A stretch of 31,754 bases of DNA from the IMG/VR virus record IMGVR_UViG_3300045963_000018, positions 1-31,754 of that record. The stretch is one strand, 5' to 3'. Below are positions 16,641-23,218 of the stretch, piece by piece. Below the pieces are notes generated by a model that did no database searches, was not told the origin of the DNA, and saw only the letters and a program-made list of their open reading frames with translations. Within the stretch, counting starts at the first letter, position 1. Each line of letters begins with the position of its first letter. The DNA comes from a virus. The position numbers and the translations under genes were made by a program.

Positions 16641-17148
16641 CTTCTTTAATTGCTTTCAAAATAACTTGTAATGAACCTTCGTTTTCTTGTAGATGAACAG
16701 TTTTGAAATTCCCAGGCCAAACAAAACGATAGTCTGTTCTGGCACTTTCTCCGACTTCTTTATACACATCCTGGTCTAGAAAAGTAAAGGTTTCTCCTGT
16801 TAGTATTCGTGTATGTCCTGGATCACCCCATGCCCAAATACTTTTAGCATCTGGTACAAGGATAAACATATGTCCATTATTCTTTAGAACACGCCAATAT
16901 TCAGTGAATTCCTCAAAGAATGTTTTCCAATCTCCTTGCTTACCTAGATGTTCAAGAACATCGTAGGCATGTACTTCATCAAAGAAATCGTCTTGGAAGG
17001 GTAATGGACGTTGGTTTAAATCATAAAGAATATCTGGACTACTATTGGGGTCTATGTCTACCCTGATTACATTATTCCAGAATGGTTTTTCTTTAAACCA
17101 AAGTCTCTTCTTTAAAAAACTACCACACCCTAGGAGTAGTTCCATCAT
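16630..17148 (-). CDS. Class I SAM-dependent methyltransferase-like protein
   Basis: The protein has 172 residues. LGCG (6-9) is the SAM loop, VIRVDIDP (27-34) carries the acidic ribose-binding residue, PFQDDFFDEVHAYDVLEHL (50-68) is the motif IV region typical of methyltransferase-11-like enzymes, and LKNNGHMFILVPD (88-100) is motif V/VI. The substrate cannot be told; phage copies near nucleotide-metabolism genes are common. There is no DPPY motif, so it is not an obvious DNA adenine methylase. It overlaps the upstream small gene by 29 bases and nrdJ by 11. Confidence 0.8.
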   Translation of the reverse strand: MMELLLGCGSFLKKRLWFKEKPFWNNVIRVDIDPNSSPDILYDLNQRPLPFQDDFFDEVHAYDVLEHLGKQGDWKTFFEEFTEYWRVLKNNGHMFILVPDAKSIWAWGDPGHTRILTGETFTFLDQDVYKEVGESARTDYRFVWPGNFKTVHLQENEGSLQVILKAIKEDAN

Positions 17149-17296
17149 CTTCCTTTAGAAATTCTTTAAGTTCTTCCTGACGTTCTTTATCACTTTGAAT
17201 ACGTAAGCGAAATTTAATACTCTTACTATGGTTAAGACTAAGAGCTTCCTTTTCTTTCTTCTTAGAAAGCTTAGTCTTCTTCTCGGATGAGTGCAT
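17120..17296 (-). CDS. Small Lys/Glu-rich protein, function unknown
   Basis: The product has 58 residues from ATG 17296. A TTG at 17320 in the same frame would add eight residues but lacks a ribosome-binding site. It is strongly charged, with a basic SKKKEKEALSLNHSKS segment then ERQEELKEFLKEDD. It overlaps the 17271-17429 gene by 26 bases and the methyltransferase by 29, in keeping with the compressed organisation of this operon. No family is recognised. Confidence 0.55.
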   Translation of the reverse strand: MHSSEKKTKLSKKKEKEALSLNHSKSIKFRLRIQSDKERQEELKEFLKEDDGTTPRVW

Positions 17297-17429
17297 ACAA
17301 TTTTTCTTGGTTATCTTCAATCTTATCTAGGAAGCTGTCTACTAAGTCTTTACTACTAATCTCTAGGATTTCTACAAGAGTAACCTCATCAAGTGTTCGT
17401 AGGTATTCTAATAATTCGTATTTGTTCAC
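17271..17429 (-). CDS. Small acidic helical protein (52 aa), function unknown
   Basis: A GTG start at 17429 overlaps the MazG-like gene stop by four bases (GTGA), and the frame ends at TAA 17271. The product is Leu/Glu/Asp-rich: N-terminal MNKYELLEYLRTLDEVTLVE, then ILEISSKDLVDSFLDKIEDN. This pattern occurs in small phage proteins near replication genes. It was missed by length-limited ORF calling but sits exactly between two overlapping genes, which supports it. No function is known. Confidence 0.75.
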   Translation of the reverse strand: MNKYELLEYLRTLDEVTLVEILEISSKDLVDSFLDKIEDNQEKLYALIREED

Positions 17430-17740
17430 CTATCACTACCCGTTCCAATAATTAGCCCACGAGTATGACGACTTTCCAGCTTATCTAAATTACCTTGAGC
17501 AACCTCTTCCAAAGTCCACCCGTTATCCAGAGCAATGGCAGATAGATACCAAAGAACGTCTCCCAGTTCTTTATGTAGCTTAGTTACGGCTACATCCGGT
17601 GTGTAGTCACCTCGTAGAAGGCGTTTAAACACCCCTGCAACCTCACCAGCCTCTTCTAGAATACCCATGATACGTTCCTCAGGTGGAGAGGCTGTAATTC
17701 GGTATTTAGAGGACTGTGTTTGATAGTCGTTAAGTAGCAT
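17426..17740 (-). CDS. MazG-like nucleotide pyrophosphohydrolase
   Basis: The protein has 104 residues, the length of a single MazG-like domain. The Mg-binding EExxE (E29, E30, E33 in EEAGEVAG) and ExxD (E58, D61 in KELGDVLWYL) motifs are intact. Such enzymes hydrolyse (d)NTPs to monophosphates, for example removing aberrant nucleotides or lowering (p)ppGpp signalling; the phage substrate is unknown. GAGG lies six bases before ATG. It overlaps DUF3310 by 11 bases (ATGCTACTTAA). Confidence 0.88.
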   Translation of the reverse strand: MLLNDYQTQSSKYRITASPPEERIMGILEEAGEVAGVFKRLLRGDYTPDVAVTKLHKELGDVLWYLSAIALDNGWTLEEVAQGNLDKLESRHTRGLIIGTGSDR

Positions 17741-17954
17741 TTAATACCTCAATAAGTTTTTCAATATAATGGATAGACTTCTTTAGTTCTTGTACTTGTT
17801 CATCTTTCTTCCCCATACGCATTAAATACTTTAATGCCCCATGGCGATAGACACCAATCTGCTGCTCAACAGGCCAAGTATCTGCCACGTCCCACGGCTC
17901 AATTTTCAATTCTTTGTAGTGAGAACCTCCCACCATATAATCTTTAGCACTCAC
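17730..17954 (-). CDS. DUF3310 family protein
   Basis: The protein has 74 residues and shows the full DUF3310 pattern: VGGSHYKELKIEPWDV, a central QQ..YRHGALKYLMRMGKKD, and ELKKSIHYIEKLIE near the end. The family is common in phages, usually beside nucleotide metabolism genes, and is sometimes labelled nucleotide kinase, but no activity is established that I can support from sequence. The GTG start overlaps the phosphoesterase stop by four bases (GTGA). Confidence 0.88.
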   Translation of the reverse strand: MSAKDYMVGGSHYKELKIEPWDVADTWPVEQQIGVYRHGALKYLMRMGKKDEQVQELKKSIHYIEKLIEVLNAT

Positions 17955-18745
17955 AGATACTTTCCTTTTAAATATTTTAATGAAACGGGCATAAGATCGA
18001 ATTCACCATCTTGAACATCATGAAGCATGAGTATACCATGCCAGTGTTTATTACCTTGTGGACCTAAATACTCTTCTTCATGCTCATAGCAAGACCCAGC
18101 AATAACACTTGTAAGGCGCTTTCCATCAGCACGATGACCAGTTGCTATTTGGAGTCCTTGTTGGTGTCCAGCGATACAGGACATATGCTTTTTGCTGAGT
18201 TGCAATGAAGCACTTGGTGCAGGACGCCCGGCAATGCCAGTGGTAAAATAATGAGCATAGGCAACACCATTAACCACAACTGGAACCAAGAATGGATAGA
18301 CTTCCCAACCCTTTTCAGCATATTTTAAATCTTCAAGCCCAATTGTTCCATCAAGTTTCGCATCGTTATTAACTGCTCGGGAGATTCTGTCTTCATGATT
18401 GCCAAGTGTAATGATGTAGCGGGGTACATATGGAGAATGCTTCGCTTTACGGCGAGTTCTGTTGTAACTTTTGATCGGTTCCAACAACACATCCATGCCT
18501 TCTTGTGTTGCTTGAATGTCAGCTTTATATCGTCGTCCCTCAAACGATTTCTTACCCATGTCATAACTAGATAAACTAGGCATATCCGAAAAATCACCAA
18601 TACAAATAATGACATCTGGTTTCTTAGCCACGATGTAATTCCCGATAGCTTTAAGAAAGTCAAGATTGTCTCCTGGTCGTATTTGTACGTCTGGTAGTAT
18701 AAGGTGTTTAATTGAAAAGCTCCCCTTGCTCAGGACCAGAATCAT
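17951..18745 (-). CDS. Calcineurin-like metallophosphoesterase
   Basis: The protein has 264 residues. Metal-site motifs run in order: LPDVQI (D19; the usual DxH is D-V-Q), IGDFSDM (D51), LGNHED (~N115, H116), a later HYF and AGHQQG. This is a two-metal phosphoesterase fold that could act on nucleic acid ends or nucleotides. Phage copies often sit in replication operons. ATG 18745 is supported by GAGGAA just upstream and overlaps the preceding small gene by 38 bases. Confidence 0.85.
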   Translation of the reverse strand: MILVLSKGSFSIKHLILPDVQIRPGDNLDFLKAIGNYIVAKKPDVIICIGDFSDMPSLSSYDMGKKSFEGRRYKADIQATQEGMDVLLEPIKSYNRTRRKAKHSPYVPRYIITLGNHEDRISRAVNNDAKLDGTIGLEDLKYAEKGWEVYPFLVPVVVNGVAYAHYFTTGIAGRPAPSASLQLSKKHMSCIAGHQQGLQIATGHRADGKRLTSVIAGSCYEHEEEYLGPQGNKHWHGILMLHDVQDGEFDLMPVSLKYLKGKYL

Positions 18746-18902
18746 CTAATTCCTCATCATCTAGACCATAGGCTGCTGCCATTCCTGTAGCAATAAGAAA
18801 ATTAACTCCAAATTGTAGAATGGCTTGTGTTTGTTCTGCATTCAATGTTGTGGTATATGTAACACCACCGTCTTCATTTAATACTGGTACGTCTATTTTC
18901 AA
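18708..18902 (-). CDS. Small acidic-tailed phage protein, function unknown
   Basis: The protein has 64 residues. It starts MKIDVPVLNEDG..., has a mildly hydrophobic helix (AILQFGVNFLIATGMAAAYGL, ~28-48) and a strongly acidic tail. The helix is short and Gly/Ala-rich and may be buried rather than transmembrane. Overlaps with both neighbours (29 and 38 bases) indicate a genuine member of the operon. No known function. Confidence 0.7.
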   Translation of the reverse strand: MKIDVPVLNEDGGVTYTTTLNAEQTQAILQFGVNFLIATGMAAAYGLDDEELDDSGPEQGELFN

Positions 18903-19278
18903 GTAGTTGTTCTTTCTCTATTTTAGATTTTTTAGAATGACAGGATTTGCAAAGCACTTGGAGATTGTATTTTTCACAGAACAAACCAGCAATGAATTCG
19001 TCCCAGGTACTGAAACCATGTACACCGGCAACGGGTTGGATGTGATCGACCTCAACCATTTTCTGAGGGTAGTCCGTCTGGCATCCCGCACATCTAAAGT
19101 GCTGCGCAATACGGCCTGTTGCTGTATTAACCTTCTTCTCTGTCTTTGCTTCATTTAGTGTTTCATATTTTGGGGGCCATCTTCGTGAGCCTGAACGTAG
19201 TACAGATACAATAAATGCTTTCCTACGCCCCTCAGTCCATCGTATTGGTTTCTTTGAACGGGTCTTTCCAGATGCCAT
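18874..19278 (-). CDS. HNH endonuclease
   Basis: The protein has 134 residues with a basic N-terminus. The zinc pair C63/C66 is followed by VDHIQPV (D78-H79, the HNH core), then NLQVLCKSCHSKK (N105, C110, C113, H114). It probably cuts DNA; the role may be replication-linked or homing-like. GGGAGG lies just before the ATG, supporting this start although it overlaps the exonuclease by 47 bases. There is no visible intron or intein in the neighbours. Confidence 0.88.
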   Translation of the reverse strand: MASGKTRSKKPIRWTEGRRKAFIVSVLRSGSRRWPPKYETLNEAKTEKKVNTATGRIAQHFRCAGCQTDYPQKMVEVDHIQPVAGVHGFSTWDEFIAGLFCEKYNLQVLCKSCHSKKSKIEKEQLLENRRTSIK

Positions 19279-19945
19279 TAACCTCCCTATGAATCCATAA
19301 ACATTTAGCTGTCATTTCAAATTCTTCATAACATCCGAAGCAAGAAGACACTGCTGTGTAATATTCCGCCTCCGTAGAACATTGTGCCAGAATGTTGGCT
19401 GCCTTTTTAGGTCCGATTCCAGGCACCCCTTTGATACCATCAGCGGTGTCACCAACAAGACACTGATAATAAAAGAACTTAATAGCTTCTTCATTTGTAA
19501 TGTGGTAACGTTCCTTTTTTACAAAGTTGTAATGCCATCCAGGGATCATGTCCAAGTCTTTATCTATGGTACAAATAATGCTAGGGATAAGAGGCATTCC
19601 TTGTTGAGGAGTTTTGCTTAGTTCTACTTGTCTAACCCCCAGCATATCATCTGCTTCACACCCCTGTGACCACTTAGCACCCCATTGGTCTGTTAGATGC
19701 TGCTTAATCTCATGTTCCCATCGTGGGCGTTTAGCAGTGATTCGATTGGCTTTATATTCAGGATAGACAGAATAGCGAAAATTATCAGGGCCACTAAGCC
19801 AGAGTTCTACATCGTTGACACCGAGGAGTGCTTGCATCTCTGAGATCATGCCATCGGCACGAGAACATGCTACCCAACATTCTTCTTCTTCAGCAGAGAA
19901 ACCCGATCTAAATGCTACAATATCTGCATCAATTAAAAGTTTCAT
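19232..19945 (-). CDS. 5'-3' exonuclease (FEN / T7 gp6-like)
   Basis: The protein has 237 residues. Metal-binding acidic residues appear in LLIDADIVAF (D6, D8), CEADD (E97, D99, D100), TIDKD (D128, D130) and VGDTADGIKGVPGIGPKKA (D166, D169, followed by the helix-hairpin-helix motif ~171-184). This is the PIN/FEN-like nuclease that removes RNA primers and degrades host DNA in T7-like phages. It overlaps the deaminase-fold gene by four bases (ATGA). Confidence 0.92.
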   Translation of the reverse strand: MKLLIDADIVAFRSGFSAEEEECWVACSRADGMISEMQALLGVNDVELWLSGPDNFRYSVYPEYKANRITAKRPRWEHEIKQHLTDQWGAKWSQGCEADDMLGVRQVELSKTPQQGMPLIPSIICTIDKDLDMIPGWHYNFVKKERYHITNEEAIKFFYYQCLVGDTADGIKGVPGIGPKKAANILAQCSTEAEYYTAVSSCFGCYEEFEMTAKCLWIHREVNGIWKDPFKETNTMD

Positions 19946-20298
19946 AGTTCCATCACTTCTGTAGAAAAACTAGTACTGTAAAACACCCGACTAATACCGA
20001 CAGATCTCGCAAGATTCTCGCAGGCGAAGCAAGGTCTGCTGAGACCAGTGGCACCACCACGAGTGAACCGAGTAACATACAAATCACTACCAGCCAAAGA
20101 ATGTAGCCGTCCTTCTTTAAGAAGTTTAAGAATTGCATGAGCTTCTGCATGTCGTGTGTTTGTTCCTAGTCTAGCAGACGGTTGTAAAGTATTATAGCCT
20201 GTGGAAAGTACTCTACCTCCTTTCACTATTACTGCCCCCATCCTATGCTGCTTATGAGTGCTTTTAAGAGCTTCTATAGCTGCCCTTCTAATTGTCAT
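19942..20298 (-). CDS. Cytidine/deoxycytidylate deaminase-fold protein
   Basis: The protein has 118 residues. The zinc site is HAE (H50, E52) and PCFAC (C90, C93), the deaminase signature. The small size and the RRAAIEALKSTHKQHRMGAVIVKGGRVLSTGYN start fit the CMP/dCMP deaminase superfamily. With ThyX and the reductase in the same operon, a dCMP deaminase supplying dUMP is the simplest role, but a nucleic acid deaminase is not excluded. Confidence 0.82.
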   Translation of the reverse strand: MTIRRAAIEALKSTHKQHRMGAVIVKGGRVLSTGYNTLQPSARLGTNTRHAEAHAILKLLKEGRLHSLAGSDLYVTRFTRGGATGLSRPCFACENLARSVGISRVFYSTSFSTEVMEL

Positions 20299-20303
20299 TG
20301 CCT

Positions 20304-20570
20304 TCAGTTGTCATAAAGCCTTGTATGTTTAAAAGCAATTAATGTACATTCTACTTCCCACATAGCCTCTGCTACACGAAAAGATTCACAAGAAACTTTC
20401 CATTTTTTACGCCATGCCCATGCATAGGCTGCGTCTAGAAATTTCTTTCGGTCTTTCTTATTTAGAGGAGGGGTTCTAACAAAATCCCCGAGTCTTATAA
20501 GGACTCGGGAAAATTGATAGTAGTCAGATGGGAAAGTGTTAAGCGTTGCTGCCCATCTAACGTGTGTCAT
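20304..20570 (-). CDS. Hypothetical protein between ssb and deaminase
   Basis: The protein has 88 residues, rich in aromatic and basic residues (AYAWAWRKKWKVSC), with no recognised family. It lies three bases after ssb and five before the deaminase gene, on the same strand. A perfect 8-bp hairpin is embedded early in the coding sequence (20487-20509). Function unknown. Confidence 0.65.
   Translation of the reverse strand: MTHVRWAATLNTFPSDYYQFSRVLIRLGDFVRTPPLNKKDRKKFLDAAYAWAWRKKWKVSCESFRVAEAMWEVECTLIAFKHTRLYDN
20487..20509 (-). other. Perfect 8-bp hairpin near the 5' end of the gene after ssb
   Basis: CCCGAGTC (20487-20494) pairs with GACTCGGG (20502-20509) around a 7-base loop. In the minus-strand transcript it lies ~60-85 bases into the 88-residue gene and ~65 bases past the ssb stop, followed by GATTTT. 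It is weak as an intrinsic terminator but could stop RNA degradation from the 3' side and so protect ssb mRNA. The role is inferred. Confidence 0.4.
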
Positions 20571-20573
20571 TGA

Positions 20574-21113
20574 TTAGTAAGGAACGTCATCCGTTTCTAA
20601 ATCATTAGGTTGCTTAAACAAATCTTCTGTTTGATACACGAAATCAACAAATTGTTGTGCAACATCTAGGATTTCATTTACTTTAAATCCCTGACCAGCA
20701 CCATCTTGCTGCTTACAATACTCAATTGCATTACTAATAGAACTTTGTCGAATAATGTAAAGCTGCTTAACCTTGCGTTCTTCAGGAGTTTCGTATGTAC
20801 TCACGTTCGTTCGCGCAGAGCCTACGGCACCCGCCTTCACAGATACCCCTGCGTCAGCAGCGGCCGACGTGGTACTCTCCACGGAGGCCCATTGATTGAA
20901 GCCCTTATCATTCTTAGTAACTTCTACATTATACTCTTCACCAGGCTTCATGGTGCGAACCTTGGCAAAAATACCAGGGTTGCTAAACGACATAATGTTC
21001 TGTGTGCGGTTTTGTCCATTAAAGGAATAAACTACAGCAGCCTTGTCATACTTGTTCTTACCATTACGAACTTCTTCAATGTTGACTTCAACAACCTTAA
21101 TCTTGAACGGCAT
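20574..21113 (-). CDS. Single-stranded DNA-binding protein
   Basis: The protein has 179 residues. The first ~75 form an OB-like beta-rich domain (FKIKVVEVNIEEVR..., with FNGQNRTQNIMSF). A disordered Ala/Ser/Gly linker follows (~80-110), then a helical region. The C-terminus is acidic and ends in an aromatic residue (DLETDDVPY), as in SSB tails that recruit replication proteins. It follows the polymerase with a 17-base overlap. The linker DNA is locally GC-rich (~20800-20890). Identification rests on the pattern and on operon position. Confidence 0.78.
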   Translation of the reverse strand: MPFKIKVVEVNIEEVRNGKNKYDKAAVVYSFNGQNRTQNIMSFSNPGIFAKVRTMKPGEEYNVEVTKNDKGFNQWASVESTTSAAADAGVSVKAGAVGSARTNVSTYETPEERKVKQLYIIRQSSISNAIEYCKQQDGAGQGFKVNEILDVAQQFVDFVYQTEDLFKQPNDLETDDVPY

Positions 21114-21840
21114 ATTCTTTCATGTCCTTTTTGTTGGGGCCAACCTGAACTTCACAGGTTAGCGGAAGAGAAAAATCGTAACCAAAATGCTTACGACATA
21201 AATCTGGTACACTCTCTACAGCTTTTTTCAAGAGCATACTAATAGTATAACAGTTTTCTGCTGGTGTGTCAATTACTAAACTGTCGTGGATGGTTCCTAC
21301 AAACTTATATTCCAGGCCGGATTCTTTAAGGAGTCTTACTGCTTCAATTCTGGCAAGCATAACCAAGTCTGCTCCGAATCCCTGTACTGGGTAATTCTTG
21401 ATGCAGGTAAGGGGCCACTTCCAGGCTCCGCCATCCCAGGACTGGCGGAATTCTGGAGTAAAGGCATAAAAGCGTCCAGAAGGGATTGTAAGGTACCCAT
21501 CACGCTTAACGATGTCGAGTAGTTTGTCATGCCATTGTTTAATCCCTGAGTACTTGGTGTAGTAGTCGTCAATTACTTGTTGCCAGAACTTTTGAGAAGA
21601 GCTAACTCCAGTGAAATCGGGATCGTTAGCATAGCTGTACGCGCTTCCTCCATAGATGAGTCTGAATTTAAAAATCTTGGCAACCAGTCGTCCTGGCTTT
21701 CCTTCTCCAAGTCTGAAGGCAACTCTATTTGTGTCATGTATATCTACCTTATCAATAATTTCTTTGCGTAATACTTTGTCGCCGGACAGTTCCGCAGCGA
21801 CAACAACCTCAAGACCTTTTACATCACAGTTAATTAGCAT
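21097..21840 (-). CDS. Family A DNA polymerase, polymerase-domain fragment (palm/fingers)
   Basis: The protein has 247 residues. Motif A is at the extreme N-terminus (CDVKGLEVVVAAELS, D6), motif B is RLVAKIFKFRLIYGG (R51, K55, F59, Y63, G64), and motif C is VGTIHDSLVID. All catalytic motifs are intact. The start ATG overlaps the upstream 3'-5' exonuclease/thumb ORF by 11 bases (ATGCTAATTAA), in the +1 frame. No Shine-Dalgarno lies within 20 bases; the nearest, GAGG, is ~25 upstream. It may be a separate subunit made by coupled reinitiation, part of a +1 frameshift product, or the result of an indel. Confidence 0.9.
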   Translation of the reverse strand: MLINCDVKGLEVVVAAELSGDKVLRKEIIDKVDIHDTNRVAFRLGEGKPGRLVAKIFKFRLIYGGSAYSYANDPDFTGVSSSQKFWQQVIDDYYTKYSGIKQWHDKLLDIVKRDGYLTIPSGRFYAFTPEFRQSWDGGAWKWPLTCIKNYPVQGFGADLVMLARIEAVRLLKESGLEYKFVGTIHDSLVIDTPAENCYTISMLLKKAVESVPDLCRKHFGYDFSLPLTCEVQVGPNKKDMKEYAVQD

Positions 21841-23035
21841 AACGTGAGATAAAAAACTGCTCTACCTCAGGAGGTTGGTTCTGCATGTTTGGTGCAGAAC
21901 TACTTAGACGGCCAGTGACTGCAACATTTTGGTTAAATTGCCCATGAATCAAATTGTCTGTCCATTGCTTGTCGTTAAATTGTTTAAAAAGGCTCTCCAG
22001 CATTTCACAAACCTTCTGTGTTTCACTGCGCTTTTGTAGCGTAGTGAGGACGTTCTTAGCAGTCTTATTTCCCTTTAAGGAAGCTAGAGTCGGGGCATCC
22101 GTCTGATAAATCCTCGTGGGCACCGTTTTGTCCTTAGTCTTTTTAGTCTCAGTGCCGTCAATCGGGCTGAATAATGTAGGAAAAACAATCTTTTCGATAT
22201 GCCACGAATTCTTCGTATATTGCTCACCCCTTTTAGGGCCACTTTTATACACCGCCTGTGCGGGAATGGCATAATCAAACTCTATCGTACCGCCATATAA
22301 GAAGCAACTGAGATGATCGCCAGAATCCCAATTAAAAGTTCCGTGGGAAATAGTAGGAAGAAGGCTGGCAAGTTGTAGCTCCAATAAACCAACTTGTTCT
22401 TTACTTGCTGTAAGATATTTTCCAGCCTTGTCAGAGTCAAATAAAAGACCATTATGCTCAATATTTGCCAATACCTTGAGGTCTTCCCCCAAGAGGTATA
22501 CAAGTCGTTTTTGTTCATCGCTTAAAAGCTCCTGCTGAACCAGGAAGAGTTTCTCAGTTTGTATAACGTCCCATTCATTGTACTCTTGAAGAATTGGAAT
22601 TGGAATATCATCTGTTTGAGTGCCTGCTTCCCAAAGTTCTTTAACGAGATCAATTTTAGTTTCAAGTCCATATTTAATTAAACATTCATTAAGAGAAATA
22701 AATTGGGCCTTCTGGCCGGTGTAGATGTGTTCTGCTAGTTGGCAGTCCCACACAGGATTACTTAGCCCACTAGGAAATAGCCAATGGTAATCAAATTTAA
22801 AATTAAAACCAACACAGACACTGGTATGGCCCAATCCTCGTAGGAATGAAGTGAAGTCAGGATCAGAAAAGTATTTGAAAGTAACAGCAGAGCCGTTGTG
22901 TTTGATAGCATATGATACTAGTTTATTTCTAGGGTCAAAGGGATGGCCCTTGTTATATGTTTGGGTTTCACAGTCCAAAACGGTGTAGGGTGCTTCCGTG
23001 TGGGATTCAAACCCACTACTGTCCGTGTTATCCAC
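21830..23035 (-). CDS. Family A DNA polymerase, 3'-5' exonuclease and thumb fragment
   Basis: The protein has 401 residues. Proofreading motifs are complete: Exo I VLDCET (D21, E23), Exo II NFKFD (N78, D82), Exo III YNEWD (Y152, D156). The C-terminal part is the thumb and pre-palm region and ends TGRLSSSAPNMQNQPP...FFISRYAN, just before where motif A should follow; that motif begins the next ORF in the +1 frame. The start is GTG 23035 with AAGGA at 23044-23048, eight bases upstream. Both lie in a tRNA-like fold (22992-23062). Together with 21097-21840 it gives a full-length T7-like polymerase. Confidence 0.9.
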   Translation of the reverse strand: MDNTDSSGFESHTEAPYTVLDCETQTYNKGHPFDPRNKLVSYAIKHNGSAVTFKYFSDPDFTSFLRGLGHTSVCVGFNFKFDYHWLFPSGLSNPVWDCQLAEHIYTGQKAQFISLNECLIKYGLETKIDLVKELWEAGTQTDDIPIPILQEYNEWDVIQTEKLFLVQQELLSDEQKRLVYLLGEDLKVLANIEHNGLLFDSDKAGKYLTASKEQVGLLELQLASLLPTISHGTFNWDSGDHLSCFLYGGTIEFDYAIPAQAVYKSGPKRGEQYTKNSWHIEKIVFPTLFSPIDGTETKKTKDKTVPTRIYQTDAPTLASLKGNKTAKNVLTTLQKRSETQKVCEMLESLFKQFNDKQWTDNLIHGQFNQNVAVTGRLSSSAPNMQNQPPEVEQFFISRYAN

Positions 23036-23062
23036 TACCCTTATCCTTTGGGTTACGGAAGC
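22992..23062 (-). other. tRNA-like fold overlapping the DNA polymerase start
   Basis: In transcript direction GCTTCCGT (23062-23055) pairs with ACGGAAGC (22999-22992), a perfect 8-bp acceptor-like stem. Inside it are ACCC/GGGT closing a 9-base loop AAAGGATAA (D-arm-like, 23053-23037) and GTGGG/CCCAC closing the 7-base loop TTTGAAT (T-arm-like, 23016-23000). ACC follows the 3' stem. No anticodon stem is found in the 20 bases between the two arms, the T-loop has U in place of invariant C56, and total length is 71. The D-like loop contains the polymerase Shine-Dalgarno. It is a decayed tRNA or a translational operator rather than a working tRNA. Confidence 0.45.
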
Positions 23063-23205
23063 GTTGCATAAAAGCTCTTAATTAACTTCTCGATTTCAGT
23101 AGCAGAGGTTTCAATTAAAAACTGACCTCTATCGTCGTCATACCACCCACTCATATTATCCCATAAATAAGAAGCTAAATACCGGGCAATTTCTGAATCA
23201 TCCAT
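23053..23205 (-). CDS. Small acidic protein (50 aa) between helicase and polymerase
   Basis: ATG 23205 to TAA 23053 encodes MDDSEIARYL... with WDNMSGWYDDD and a helical C-terminus (TEIEKLIKSFYATLP). It starts 13 bases after the helicase stop and fills the space before the polymerase. The Shine-Dalgarno is weak. No family is recognised; the compact position supports a real gene. Confidence 0.65.
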   Translation of the reverse strand: MDDSEIARYLASYLWDNMSGWYDDDRGQFLIETSATEIEKLIKSFYATLP

Positions 23206-23218
23206 AGTAATTTTAGGT

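Noticed and set aside
18660-18700. Loss of metal ligand in the metallophosphoesterase (D-V-Q for DxH)
   Set aside because: D-x-Q is, as far as I recall, a frequent variant in phage members of this family, and the other metal motifs are intact.
20706-21242. 178-codon plus-strand ORF opposite ssb and the polymerase fragment
   Set aside because: It is antisense to two genes with clear motifs and has no ribosome-binding site or family pattern.
22992-23062. Functional tRNA gene
   Set aside because: No anticodon stem can be formed, the conserved C56 is absent, and the segment overlaps coding sequence on both sides.
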